Below, piece after piece: positions 24,385 to 35,323 of a DNA stretch of 64,000 nucleotides. The translations under genes were made by a program, and so were the position numbers. The stretch is from Verticillium longisporum (taxonomy: Eukaryota; Ascomycota; Sordariomycetes; Glomerellales; Plectosphaerellaceae), in assembly GCA_019188255.1 (NCBI GenBank), contig JAETXT010000006.1:186001-250000 (forward strand), written 5' to 3'. Numbering within the stretch: position 1 is the first letter of the stretch; the number at the start of each line of letters is the position of its first letter. The notes below the pieces were generated by a model. The model was not told where the DNA came from. It searched no databases and worked only from the letters and a program-made list of their open reading frames with translations.

Positions 24385-25853
24385 ATGGCTGAAACCACGG
24401 CATCCGCAAGGCGCCTCTCTGCGACCAACTCACCTCGGCCTCAGCTGACCACTGCCATGAGGAGCAGCTCGTTCCTGCGCGAGCACCAGCAGTACCGCCC
24501 GCCCCACCACCCCGAGGGCCGCTTCGGCATCGATACTGTAGTCGAAGACATGGGCCGTACCTCGGTCTCCCCTTCACGCCAGCTCCAGGCCTTCAATGGC
24601 ATTCCCTCGACTGAGAACCCGCCGACGATTGTCGAGAGCGGCATCAACCACGCCTACTCCCACCCCAACTGCACGCCTCTCGCCGGGTCCCAGACGAACC
24701 GCCTGATCGCGACACTCTTCTACAAGGGCAACGAGCCGCGCCCATCAGCCGCCAACTCGGGCGCCGCCTCCCCTCCCAATGCCCCCTCCTCCGTCGACCC
24801 TTCTGCCTCGGACAGCAACATCCCCGCCAACTCGGCGCCCACGCAGAATCCTGATGCCTTCCCTCTGGAGCCCCCGGCCGCCGAGCCTGAGCAGCTTGAC
24901 CACCTGTATGGCTCATACATCTCGCCCCGCTGCATCACCTCGTTCCACCACCTCATGTCGACGTTCCCCCTTCCTCAGGGCGAGTCCGACCTCAACTCGT
25001 CCCACCGCTGCCTCGACCGGCAGGACAGCCCAAGAGTCGTCGAGCTGACCCTGTCGCCGGCGCCCTCGCCGTCTTTCCTCGGGCTCCGCGACCTCCGCAA
25101 GCACGAGCTCATCTATCGATTCGAGCAGGAGTGGGGAGTCGATGTCGCCCTTCAGCCTGATACTCTCTGGCGCCGCCACCCGCGTCTCGTGGTTTTCGAC
25201 ATGGACAGCACCCTCATTACACAGGAGGTCATTGACCTTCTCGCCGCTACCATTACCAACCCTCCCGACCTCGCCGCTCGGGTCGCTGACATCACCCATC
25301 GCGCTATGCTCGGTGAGCTCGAATTCGATGCTGCCTTCCGTGAGCGTGTCCAGCTGCTCGCTGGTCTGCCCGCCTCCATCTTTGCCGACCTGCGCAAGGA
25401 TCTCGACGTCACAAATGGCGTCCCCAAACTGATCAAGGCGCTCAAACGCCTCGGCGTCAAAACGGCCGTCCTCTCTGGCGGCTTCCTCCCCTGACTAGCT
25501 GGTTAGCCGGCGAGATGGGCATCGATCATGCCCACGCCAATGAAGTTGTCATTGACGAGGCCACCGGCCGCCTGACAGGCGAGGTCAAGGGCACCATCGT
25601 TGGCAAGGAGCGCAAGCGCGATCTCCTTGTCCAGATTGCCCAGCAGGAGGGTGTTGATCTGTCGCAGGTCGTGGCTGTCGGCGATGGCGCCAATGATCTG
25701 CTCATGATGGAGGCGGCCGGCCTCGGCGTCGCGTGGAATGCTAAGCCGAGGGTGCAGATGGAGGCTGACGCCCGTCTGAATGGCGACAGCCTGCTGGACC
25801 TGCTGTACATGTTTGGCTTCTCGGCTGAGGAGATAGAGGCGCTTTCTTCGTAG
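24385..25853 (+). CDS. SER2: Phosphoserine phosphatase, one-base frameshift
   Basis: HAD-family hydrolase for the last step of serine synthesis (phosphoserine to serine). A long fungal N-terminal extension from MAETTASARRLS precedes the catalytic core. Motifs: FDMDSTLITQEVIDLLA (DxDxT nucleophile), SGGFLP, a conserved Lys region KGTIVGKERKRDLL, and GDGANDLLMM. Between SGGFLP and the next part of the core (SWLAGEMGIDHAHANEV) there are four Cs at 25488-25491 where five keep the frame; as it stands a TGA follows at once. Corrected length is 489 residues. Intronless. The break matches the C-run contraction seen in KAP95 and PAPS reductase, so I take the gene to be functional. Confidence 0.9.
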
Positions 25854-26721
25854 ATAGGTACGATCTTAGATGACTCCCTGAGGGGCAATGATGACCTTGC
25901 TGTACATGAAAGATTTTCTTCATGTAAACTGTGGAGAGATGTGCACTCTCTCTGGCATTCAAAGAGGTCGGACAATAGTATTTGCCACCGATCTTGGGAA
26001 ATGGTCATACAGATGGCTTCGAGAGGGTGCATCTAACTCAAGTGTTGTGGCTGAAACGACTGGTTAACAATGAGTGTTTGACCAATTTCACAAGGCGTCA
26101 TTCGTGTCTTCGTTCAGTCGTGTGTTGAAAATAATGGTTGCAATAGTCCACCAAGACCAGTAATTTGGCTGCAAGCTGTAATAATGAATCCATTCAAGCC
26201 TATCCTTTGGTGTTCCACACCTATCCACTGTACCCAATATTCAGTTTAAACAAGAAATTCTGGCGCTCCTGCATCAAGAAAGCCAGTACTCCGGACAGGA
26301 AGCGAGTTCCGTTGACGAAAGGAGCTGCAAGGGCCTTGAGCAGTCGACCTATATCGCCTCGTCCTCAGCCTTACAGCGTTGGTCCTAGCCTGGTTCTCGG
26401 ATGTTTCTTTTCACTGCCAACTCGGACAGATTTCCCTCGCCGTTCGCATACTAAAATCCACGAGCATCTGCGTTTGATAGCTCGAATGAAGCACGAGGCG
26501 CCGTACTTATGTGGGGAATGCTTCAACCAAATCAAGCGACATGTTGTGGACGACCTTTGTAGACGAGTACAGCACGAGAGCAGACGCAAAGGTTCAAACA
26601 GCTGATGTTTCCCATTCCATCTCTATCTACAAACGGAAGCTTACTCTCGACGTCTGCGATCCCCGGGCCACCGTCTCTGCTCCGCGCGACGCACTCATTT
26701 TGGTACAGAAGCAGGACACGC
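25854..26721. other. Convergent intergenic region
   Basis: 3' side of SER2 (+) and of the mitochondrial protein (-). A 146-codon plus frame at 26165-26605 has no motif and no supporting context; not called. Confidence 0.5.
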
Positions 26722-27478
26722 TTAAGGGTAGCCGTCCTTGCCCCACTTGTTGTACTTCTCGTGGAGCTCCTGGAAAGATGTCGTTAGCATTGGTTCTTCG
26801 TTTTTCGCCCTGCGAGATGATCCGAAGCGCGAGTCGCTCGCCATCGAGCCTTCGCATCTCAGCGGACTTGAGGGGAGGGGAGGAAGGGCGTACCGCGGGC
26901 AGGGTGACGTTGGGCACGACGACAGTGTTGACGGCGCTGGGGGCGTCCCTGGGCTCGTTGCTGGTGTCGCCGCCGGGGTGGTAGCGGTAGGCACCCTCCT
27001 TGGAGCCGGTCTCCCAGGGAGAGCCGGCCTTGACGACGTGCGTCTCGGAGGTCGACTTGGTGGGCGAGCTGCCTGTGGTAGGGGGCGAACCGAGGTTAGC
27101 TCAGAGCGCCTATCGTTTCGGGCCGGGCATCGTCGAATCTGTGGTCTCGATGCCTGCATGCGATTTTGGCCACGACCAATCTATCAGCACGGTCGAGGGG
27201 TCAGAAAAGCGTACCGAAGTAGAAGCCGGCGCCGGCGAGGGCGAAGACCATGACACCACCGAGGATCTGTAATTCCGCCTCAATCAGCTTGCTGCTCTCA
27301 GAGATTGTGGGTTGCAGCAGATGCGAGGGATGCTGTCGGCCATCTCGTCATCGCTGGGGATATCACGCACAAAGGTCTCGGGGTTGCGCTTGGAGTCCTG
27401 GGTGATCTGCTGCTTGCCCTGGTCGGTCATGCGACGCAGGGAAGTGGTGAAGGTGCGGCGGGCGATGAGGGATGCCAT
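26722..27478 (-). CDS. Small conserved mitochondrial membrane protein, function unassigned
   Basis: Four exons on the minus strand: 27371-27478, 27215-27266, 26894-27072 and 26722-26769; 128 residues. The N-terminus MASLIARRTFTTSLRRM is Arg/Ser/Thr-rich without acids, a typical mitochondrial presequence. Exon 2 encodes one membrane segment (ILGGVMVFALAGAGFYF). The rest is soluble, with GAYRYHPGGDTSNEPRDAPSAV and a C-terminal ELHEKYNKWGKDGYP. The segment with PGGD and DAPSAVNTVVVPNV looks like a conserved fungal family I cannot name with certainty. All junctions are GT-AG and in frame. Confidence 0.75.
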
Positions 27479-28647
27479 TTTGAATCGTAGGCGTCGGGAG
27501 ATTCGCGGTAGGGGGGTTCAAGGCCGGTTGATCGGGTGGGTTTGAAGGTCTTTGAAGACGGTCGTATGATGGGCTCGGCTCGAGGTTCTGAGGTTGACGT
27601 TTGTCGGCAGGATTGATTGGCCGGATTTTTGCAAGACATATGATTGGCCAATTAGTAGCAGCGGAGCATTACCTCATCGAGAGGGGTTAATTGCATATCG
27701 ATGGGTGCATGGATCACCTTTCGTGGTTCACTCTGACATCAGTGAAGATATTACGGTAAGGTAAACACACATGAAGCACTTGTACAGGAAGTGGCTTAGT
27801 CAACAGGGAGCCCTACCCCAATGCCGACCGGTACATCCGGGGCGTCGGGATCACTTGGAAGATTTGCGACAAAGGCCGTAGCGAAAGGCAGACGCATTAA
27901 TCTGCTTTCCCGCGTCCAGTCAGCGCGCTGAGCGTGCAAACCAGCAAGCAAGGGAAGCTGTCTGTTAGGCGATACCACTGTAGTAAGCAGTGGCACTAAC
28001 AGCTCCTGGAAAGCGTAATTTTATGCAGCACCCTGCTGGGCCCGTGCACTCACCCGTCTCTCGTTGTCCATTGGTCGGAAACAGACCCCTGACCCCCCTT
28101 AGGGAGGGCCGTGCTTCGTCACAATTCGTCGGGCAGCACAAGCCCATGCTGGCCTCAGACCCAGGCTCCCATCCCGTTTCCCTCCACTCTGCTCGTAGCT
28201 GGTTCACCTTCTTACCTGGTCGACGACTTGCAAAAGGAACCACACGATCCAGGAGTCAGGTTCTCATCGCATGACCCACCGTTCCCTTCTTTCGCTTCGT
28301 TGTAGACCTTCTTCCCCGCTGTCGTTCGATACTGCCATTACCCTCACTAATCCGACCTTTAATCCAAACAACAACACTCCTTGATCTGATCCGACGACAG
28401 AGTTTCGCGGTATTCCCGTCAACGACGCTAGAACTAAAACGCATTCATCACGAAGCCTGTCGCGACTTTCGACCCTTTGACCATATTCTTGCCCGGAGGC
28501 AACAGCGCGAATCGCTTGTCAAATCGAAGCGGCGTGGACGTCGTCTCGACCTGGTGCTGACGGGATTTGATATACGCCCTGCACGACGCCAGACTTCTTT
28601 CTTCGAGGCCGACGAGACGACTACAGACTTGCACAACAAACCCGCAA
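27479..28647. other. Divergent promoter region
   Basis: Between the mitochondrial protein (-) and ERF2 (+). The ERF2-proximal part (28280-28640) is C/T-rich, like fungal 5' UTRs. No gene seen. Confidence 0.5.
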
Positions 28648-30727
28648 ATGGCGTCAAGAGACCACACTGAGCGGGCTACGTCGCCGAGCGACCACGATGA
28701 CTTTCCGACTCCTCAGTTTCCCGGACGCTCTGAAGGCCAGGGCCCACCAAGCATCATCTCTTCGCGTATGACGGATATCGCTTCGGACGACGGTGGCGAA
28801 GCTGAAACCCAACAACATCCAGCTGGAGTACAGAGGAAGGGTACCACGGACACTGTGTCGCGACCTGGGACGGCAAAGACGGGCCTTTCGGGCTCGCGCG
28901 ACGGCTGGAGACATCCCCAGCCACTCCGCAAGAGTCATGTTTCGGGGCTCGCCGCAAAGAGAGGCAGCACGGGTAGTGGAAGCGTCGCGAGTAACAGGCC
29001 ACCAAGCTCGACCAGCCGCAGCCATGTACCCTCCCTGACCTCGCACGCCTTCTTCCACCCGCTGAGCTCGCAGAAGCTGCAAGCCCAACGAGGAGGACCA
29101 TCACGTCCCCAAACCGTCAATCAACAGCAGCCGACGCTCGACGAGAACGCGCAAGAATCTGGAGACGGAACAAGGCAGAGCATCATCTCGAATCCCATGG
29201 TGCGCATTCAAAACCAGACAAGTGACGACGGAGAGTTGCGAGCGCCGCCCTCGCGAGGTACCGAGTTCACCGAACAAGAAACACTCGACCGCATTACGGC
29301 CAATACCAGTCCGACGCATGGTTACTATCCTGCTGGCAGCTTGACCGACAGTGTGCGCCCCCTTCAGCGGAAGCCGTTCGAACCGAGAAATCTCAACATC
29401 AACGTGGATAAGAGCTACAAGGAGAGGGGCAACCTGCCGAGCCCGATCAAGTCACCGCGGTCCTTCAGGTCACGCTCTCTGATGCCAGGCCGAAGCCAGG
29501 AACGGGTCAACACGCCCAACAGGGTGCCGCCTCCTGGTGCTGAGAAGCTGTCTTCTGCAGCCTCTTCTCCCCGATTGAACGGCGAGGGCTCTGGACGACC
29601 CGCGGAAGTGTCTGAGCTACCTACACCTGCCACTAAAACAGGGTTCGTTTTCGAGCATTTCGAAGGCAACATGGTCTTCTGCTTTGGAGGTCGATTCCAA
29701 AACTCCAGGCAACGGCCCATCAACATTGCAACTGGCCTCATGGTGGTCATTCCCGGAGTACTCTTCTTCGCCTTCTCAGCTCCGTGGTTGTGGAATAATA
29801 TCAGCCCCGCTATCCCAATCACTTTTGCATACGTATTCTACATCTGCTTGTCTTCCTTCTTCCACGCATCCGTGTCGGATCCTGGTGTAAGTCAAAGCTT
29901 GCTGCTCCTCGCTTCCGATTTCTGCTGCTAACATTGTACCACAGATCCTTCCTAGGAACCAGCACGTCTTCCCCTCTCCCCAAGCAGACGACGATCCTTT
30001 GCGACAACAGCCCCCGACTAATGACTGGACCCTGATCAAGTCGGCAGAATCTGCCACTGCAGCGATGGAGGTTCCTGTAAAGCACTGCAGGACATGTAAT
30101 ATCTGGCGTCCTCCCCGCGCCCACCACTGTCGCCTCTGCGATAATTGTATCGAGACCCACGACCACCACTGTGTTTGGCTCAACAACTGCGTCGGTAGAC
30201 GCAACTACCGCTATTTCTTTACCTTTGTCACATCCGCAACCTTCATTGCGGCTTACCTGCTCGGTGCCTCTCTGGCGCAGATTCTCGTCTACATGAGCCG
30301 GGAAGATGTTTCCTTTGGCAGTGCGATCGACAAGTTTCGCGTCCCCTTCGCCATGGTCATATACGGCGGCTTAGCCTTCTGCTATCCCGCCGCTTTGATG
30401 GGCTACCACATCTTCCTCATGGCACGTGGAGAGACGACCAGGGAGTATATCAACTCGCACAAGTTCATCAAGCAGGAGCGTTTCCGTGCTTTCACGCAAG
30501 GAAGCATGCTCAAGAACTGGTTCGTCGTTCTCTGCCGGCCGCGACCTCCCACGTACTACAGCTTCAAGGCCAAGTACCAACCTGGCGACCAGCGCCTCGG
30601 TAATCTGCGTGACCGCAAGTTGACCAAGGACAAAGACGCCCAGGGCATGGAGCTGCGCGACGTGCCGCCCGCCACGGGCTTCCAAGGACCAGCGGCCCTT
30701 CGACAGGAGGCTAATACAGCGGCATGA
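28648..30727 (+). CDS. ERF2: DHHC palmitoyltransferase, Erf2-like
   Basis: Protein S-acyltransferase, in yeast acting on Ras with Erf4 at the ER. Two exons, 28648-29886 and 29945-30727, giving 673 residues. The first about 340 residues are disordered, Ser/Pro-rich and polar. Two membrane spans follow (residues about 365-412). The Cys-rich domain has HCRTCNIWRPPRAHHCRLCDNC and then THDHHCVWLNNCVGRRNYRYF, with the catalytic DHHC near residue 486. Two more spans follow, then the conserved C-terminal region. An upstream in-frame start at 28567 would add 27 residues, but 28648 (MASRDHTE) fits better. The intron is GT-AG, phase 0. Confidence 0.9.
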
Positions 30728-31330
30728 GCGTGCTGCATGGCCTTCACTTCGTTTTCTTCTCCTGCTGGCGGCGTATTCGGGCATCAGCGATCTTCACAAG
30801 CGCACGACACTCCCCCCCAAAACACACTGGATACCTGTAATATCTGCTTTTTCTTTTATAGTTTGCTTATACCCCCCCACCAACTCGCCCTGTTCTGTAT
30901 TTCAGGTGTGCAAGTCCTACGGGAAACCCCCATTTCTTTGTCTTCTGGAGCGGAGATGGAGTTTTAAGGTCAATCAAGGGCAGCGCACGAACATGGCGAC
31001 GACTTTGTATAGACTTTTGCGTCTCACCGCGCTGAATTGATGATATCCCCAAGGCCGCGATGCCCGTGAATACCACCCTTGATTTGGACACTCATGAGGT
31101 GATTCCGTGATATGGCGGTTATTGGAACAACCCGTACATAGTGCGCATGTCAGCCAGCTCTGTTTCACTACCTCACAGAGGATATCCTGGAATATATATA
31201 TCGGCTCCATGCATCGGCAACTGTCAATTTACTTTTAAATCTCCACTTCATATTCCAACGACAAAGAAAAGACAATCTACACAAGCACTTGATCAAACCT
31301 CAAACATCCAGAGATATAACCACATCAACC
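30728..31330. other. Intergenic with TATA-like promoter
   Basis: 3' region of ERF2 followed by the promoter of the Gly/Ser/Tyr protein. No gene. Confidence 0.55.
31193..31200 (+). promoter_or_regulatory. TATA box of the Gly/Ser/Tyr-rich gene
   Basis: TATATATA lies 131 bp upstream of the ATG at 31331, followed by an A/C-rich leader ending ACCATG. A strong TATA box suggests a regulated, potentially highly expressed gene. Confidence 0.55.
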
Positions 31331-32134
31331 ATGTCAGGCTTTCATTACGAATTCGATGGCTACTCGGAACCAAGCACCGATACTGACATTGGCAGTTCCC
31401 AACCTTTCAACCCCTACATCTCATACAGGCAGCACCCCATGCTAACTTATTACCCTCATACCAGTGGCAGTATGAGCTCAGGATACCCCTCCTCGTCCTC
31501 GTCAAATCTGGACTATCTGGACCTCGCACGCTCGTCATCCTCCTCGTACGGCCCCGGAAGCACAAGCTCTAGTATGGGGTACATGTCCGGCTCTGGGTAT
31601 GGGAGCTACGGTTCCGGATATGGATCAAGCCTGGGGTACGGGTCGGGCTCGGACTACAGTAGCTATGGCTCCGGATATGGATCCAGCCTTGGCTACGGAA
31701 GCAGCGGCTCTGGGTATGGGAGCTACGGCTCCGGATACGGATCAAGCCTGGGGCACGGGTCGGGCTCGGACTACGGTAGCTATGGCTCCGGATCCAGCCT
31801 TGGCTACGGCAGCAGCGGCTCTGGGTACGGAGGCTACGGCTCTGGATACGGTACCTACGGTTCTGGCTATGGACCAAGCTCAGATTACAGCAGCTACGGT
31901 TCCGGATACGGATCTAGTTCCGGATACGGCAGCTCATGCTCAGATTGCTGTAACTACAGTCCCGGCTATCGATCCAGCTCAGGATATGGAGGCTCCGGCC
32001 CAAGGAACTTGACCTACTGGGGTCCGCACGGCCGGGGATTTCGGGTGAGTCCGCATGGTGGCGCCTGGTTACGTAGGCCCACTGCAAGATCCAACTCGAC
32101 GCTTTGCCGACAGCTTTTCGGGGGGTGTCAGTAA
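31331..32134 (+). CDS. Gly/Ser/Tyr-rich low-complexity repeat protein
   Basis: 267 residues, no recognised domain. The N-terminus (MSGFHYEFDGYSEPSTDTDI) is not a signal peptide. Residues 86-201 are built from GSGYGSYGSGYGSSLGYG-type units in three tandem repeats of 39, 37 and 40 residues. A Cys-bearing stretch (SSCSDCCNYSPGYRSS) and a basic, Pro/Trp-containing tail follow. Composition resembles Tyr-rich prion-like domains that phase-separate (FUS type); this is analogy only. A GTGAGT donor near 32045 with AG acceptors downstream could give a different C-terminus. The minus strand of the repeats is open only because of the repeat composition. Confidence 0.7.
   Translation: MSGFHYEFDGYSEPSTDTDIGSSQPFNPYISYRQHPMLTYYPHTSGSMSSGYPSSSSSNLDYLDLARSSSSSYGPGSTSSSMGYMSGSGYGSYGSGYGSSLGYGSGSDYSSYGSGYGSSLGYGSSGSGYGSYGSGYGSSLGHGSGSDYGSYGSGSSLGYGSSGSGYGGYGSGYGTYGSGYGPSSDYSSYGSGYGSSSGYGSSCSDCCNYSPGYRSSSGYGGSGPRNLTYWGPHGRGFRVSPHGGAWLRRPTARSNSTLCRQLFGGCQ
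31586..31933 (+). repeat. Coding minisatellite, three units of 117, 111 and 120 bp
   Basis: Each unit starts SGSGYG and ends SGYGS or LGYGS in translation. Lengths differ by whole codons, so the frame is kept, as expected under selection for the repeat protein. Confidence 0.75.
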
Positions 32135-32576
32135 TGTTACGCACGAGAGCCTTCAGCATAGATATCAAGGTAGCAGACATAATGAGCGCTAGTTAGTTTT
32201 GACAAGCAAACCATTCTACTGATATGGGTCCCCTCATTCGTGCGCCCATTTGCATGCATGCAGTGAGGTGTGTAAACATTGCGTGCGTCTTTCTAACCTG
32301 GATCAAGCACATGTGAAAAAAAAAACGTTCCAGAGCCAGAGGAAGTCAAAGTTCTCGCAACGTCTCCCTAGTGCTAGATAGCGAAAAAGCCGGCGTCGTA
32401 GTCGTAAGCAAATCATAGATTCGGGCATCTGCCGTGCCTCCCAATTTCCCTCCCAGTCCCTGCAAAGTTGATTTGCAGTCATAGCATAGCAATATCATAA
32501 GTTGACACTCCAAAAGTAGCGATGTGCAGTCAATGAACATCCCACAACACACATCTTCAAGTGATGTTCAAAAGCC
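32135..32576. other. Convergent intergenic spacer
   Basis: Nothing recognised beyond a short A-run near 32316-32325; 3' ends of the repeat protein (+) and the EEP protein (-). Confidence 0.5.
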
Positions 32577-34115
32577 TCAAAGTTTCCAAGCAGGCAGTTC
32601 ATACGTCGTCAAAATAGTCGCATGGTCCGTGGTCCACTCATTCTGCTTGTGATTCGGCGACGGCTTGGGCTTACCGACAACGACGTCCATTGAGTTCTTG
32701 ACCGTCAGATTGCCAGCATGGTATATAAAGTCGATACGGTCTTGCGGCTCAGGACGTCCCGTTGCCCCGTCGTGGAAAGGGAACAGGGGTGACCAAGTGA
32801 TGCCGGGCACCTTGACGGGGTCTGGGTTCGCAACGCGGAACGAGTCAACCAGACCCGCGTCCGTGGTCTTGACAGACGTCGGCCACGGTACGTTAGCATA
32901 GCCGCAGTTCTTCTTCCTGAGAGCCTCAGTCCAGTCAAGGTGGGAGGGTGCGTTGAAGTCGCCAACGAGGAGCACAGGCACATCCTCGGCGGAAGCAATC
33001 TGTCCCTTCATGGCGGCCAGAGTATCGGTAATCTGAGGCGTACGTCCTGACTTTGCCTCGCGCTCGATGACAGTATCCACATCCATGCCGTCGAAGCAGA
33101 AGTCATAGGGTCCATAAGGTGTGTAGCCGAGATGCACGACCCAGAAGTTGATTTGTTGCTCATCCCCGTCGAGTGCGATGCGTACACCGCCCGAGGCATT
33201 GATTTCCCCATACTTCTCGGCGATGGGGTAACGGCTAATGACACCGACGCTGTGCGAGCTGGCCCAGTAGTTCCATCCCAGAGCATTTGCCAGGCGGTGA
33301 GCGTGGCGGCCGCTCTGGTCCTCCTGAAGGCCTACAATGTCGACGTTGCTCTCGAGAAGGAAGCGGACTTGTTTCTCGTGGTAGTTGTCAACCTGGGTGC
33401 CCCCGTGCCACATGTTGAAAGTCAGGACTCGAAGTGTCTTGACGAGAGAAGAACCAGCGTGGCGAACGGGGATAGTGAGCTTGATTTCAGCTGAAGAGTC
33501 TCCCGATGTTGCGCGCACAGTGATGTATGTGTCGGATGCCGTGCGCCCAGGTGTGCCTGTGATGGTCCCATCAGAAGATACCTTGACCCAGTTATCACTG
33601 GAAGCCTGCGAGAAAGTCAGAGCCTCGCTACCACCGGCAACGAAGCCTCCGACTCGAGCCTCATAGGCCTCGCCCTGACGGGCGTTGTGAAGAGTTGCCT
33701 TGTTGACGAGAAAGGAAAGGGGCCCAGACGGAGCACGGGGCAGAACGGCCGGGATGGGCTCGGCGAGCCACTTGTAGCCGTCCCGTGCAAGAAAATAGGC
33801 GGAGTAGTTCCCCGGTTGAAGACCAGATGGAGACAGTTTGACGGTGCCCTCCGAGTCAGGAGCGTAGGCCCAGACGAGGGACTGCTCCGGTTTGACTTGG
33901 TTGATAGGGCCGCCACCTGGATAGTAAAGGCCTACCCAGTTTGTAGAGTAGGCGTCAGGTGTGGTGTACTTGAATGTCAAGGGCTCTTGACCTTCGACCA
34001 CTGCAAGTGAGCCAGAAAGCTGTCTGACGTTGAGTCGGTCTGCCGAAGGGGCACTCAGGCCGAAGCTTGCAAAAGCCGCGGATAACGCGATGGGCACAAC
34101 GAATCGGAAATGCAT
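32577..34115 (-). CDS. Secreted endonuclease/exonuclease/phosphatase-fold protein
   Basis: Single exon, 512 residues. The signal peptide is MHFRFVVPIALSAAFASFGLSA. Two all-beta regions follow (residues about 35-130 and 130-225); the second ends GTITGTPGRTASDTYITV, typical of putative-Ig (He_PIG) domains. The C-terminal EEP domain has LTFNMWHGG, IVGLQED, VGDFNAPSHLDW, DRIDFIYH and the final TDHATILTTYEL, covering the metal and catalytic motifs of DNase I/phosphatase-fold enzymes. An extracellular nuclease or phosphodiesterase/phosphatase is likely, but substrate cannot be assigned. Confidence 0.85.
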   Translation of the reverse strand: MHFRFVVPIALSAAFASFGLSAPSADRLNVRQLSGSLAVVEGQEPLTFKYTTPDAYSTNWVGLYYPGGGPINQVKPEQSLVWAYAPDSEGTVKLSPSGLQPGNYSAYFLARDGYKWLAEPIPAVLPRAPSGPLSFLVNKATLHNARQGEAYEARVGGFVAGGSEALTFSQASSDNWVKVSSDGTITGTPGRTASDTYITVRATSGDSSAEIKLTIPVRHAGSSLVKTLRVLTFNMWHGGTQVDNYHEKQVRFLLESNVDIVGLQEDQSGRHAHRLANALGWNYWASSHSVGVISRYPIAEKYGEINASGGVRIALDGDEQQINFWVVHLGYTPYGPYDFCFDGMDVDTVIEREAKSGRTPQITDTLAAMKGQIASAEDVPVLLVGDFNAPSHLDWTEALRKKNCGYANVPWPTSVKTTDAGLVDSFRVANPDPVKVPGITWSPLFPFHDGATGRPEPQDRIDFIYHAGNLTVKNSMDVVVGKPKPSPNHKQNEWTTDHATILTTYELPAWKL

Positions 34116-35323
34116 TATTTGTCTTGGGCGTTGGTTCAGTCTTCTGAAAATAGGACTGCAGCTTCATCCTCACACAACAGCCACTTGGCTGCTCAAGGCT
34201 TTTGTATGCATTCTTCAGCGGGCCCCTCTGGGGACCAAGAGAAGAATCGCCATGACCGCAGAAAGACCTTGGGAGGGCTTCGCCAATGGCTCGAGAGATC
34301 TTTGGCGTTTAGGCCGACCAATGTCTTTCATTTGCCGCGACACGATGCCGCCTAGAAGTTGGCATTGTTCCATCGAGCGTTGTCGATCTTTTGCTAGAGC
34401 TGCAGCGGTTGGGGACTAAGCGGGCGTGTCCCTTGGTGTTGAGGCACCACGTGGGTTGGGTGACCAACGACAGCGACGCATGGGTGGGTGGGATGACCGA
34501 GCTGACCATCTCCCAGCGCATCTTGAGGGGAGCCTTTGCAAAGCAGACCAGACCGTTTCTAAGCCGGCAGCATGACGGCGGTAGTGATTTGACAGTCGGG
34601 AGGATGGTGGGCTTTTGGTGGACTGCATTGCATGGGTTGATCATTGCCGCATACTGTTCCGAGAACTGCCTGGTTGGCAGAGCCCGGTGGGTAGCGGACT
34701 AGGAAAGGCCATGTTATCTGGCGTCAAGTTGAAGTCAAAGTTAGGGCCTGATGACGATAGTGTTGCTTGGTGTTTTCATCCGTGCCCATTCGCAAACCAC
34801 AGACGAGGTGGCTAGGTCGAAAGGCTGCTGTGGCTTGGTATGGCTTGACAATGGCTTGATGGCTGCGAGCAGTTTGACCGCGACAGGTGCTGCTGTCCCC
34901 CTGTCTGCGTAACCCCGCAGCCCCCGCATCTCGTGGAAGGCAGGTACGTACCCGCCCGCCCTCACCATCAGTGCCATAAGTGGTAGGTAGCATGCTCGCA
35001 TCAGGTCACTAAGGACAGGCACGGGAAGGGAGCACCCACCAGCCAGTCACACGCAGGGCAGGTTGGCCCCAGGTCGCAACTTCCGCGCTGTCGGGTCGGG
35101 TCTTCAACGTCTCGTGCGACGTGCACCTGGCGCCTGTGCGCGCCTTTAGTCTTTGTCCTGGTGCCCCTTCTGATTCTCTCCGCATTTTCCATCACTGACA
35201 AAGTCCCTTTTCTATTGCTCACAACACCTCGGTCCGCTTCGGATCGTATCATGCACCCACCACGACCCATTTCGTTCCCAAGCGATTGACTGATCCAAAC
35301 TGGTCGACATCCCGCGTCATGTC
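34116..35323. other. Divergent promoter region
   Basis: Between the EEP protein (-) and the second Zn2Cys6 regulator (+). Only short frames without motifs. The regulator-proximal 200 bases are C/T-rich. Confidence 0.5.

Noticed and set aside
26165..26605. 146-codon frame after SER2
   Set aside because: No motif, no homology recognised and no splice context; overlaps the likely 3' UTR region.
31569..31877. Minus-strand Ser/Arg-rich frame across the Gly/Ser/Tyr gene
   Set aside because: A by-product of the repeat composition on the coding strand; no start context or continuation.
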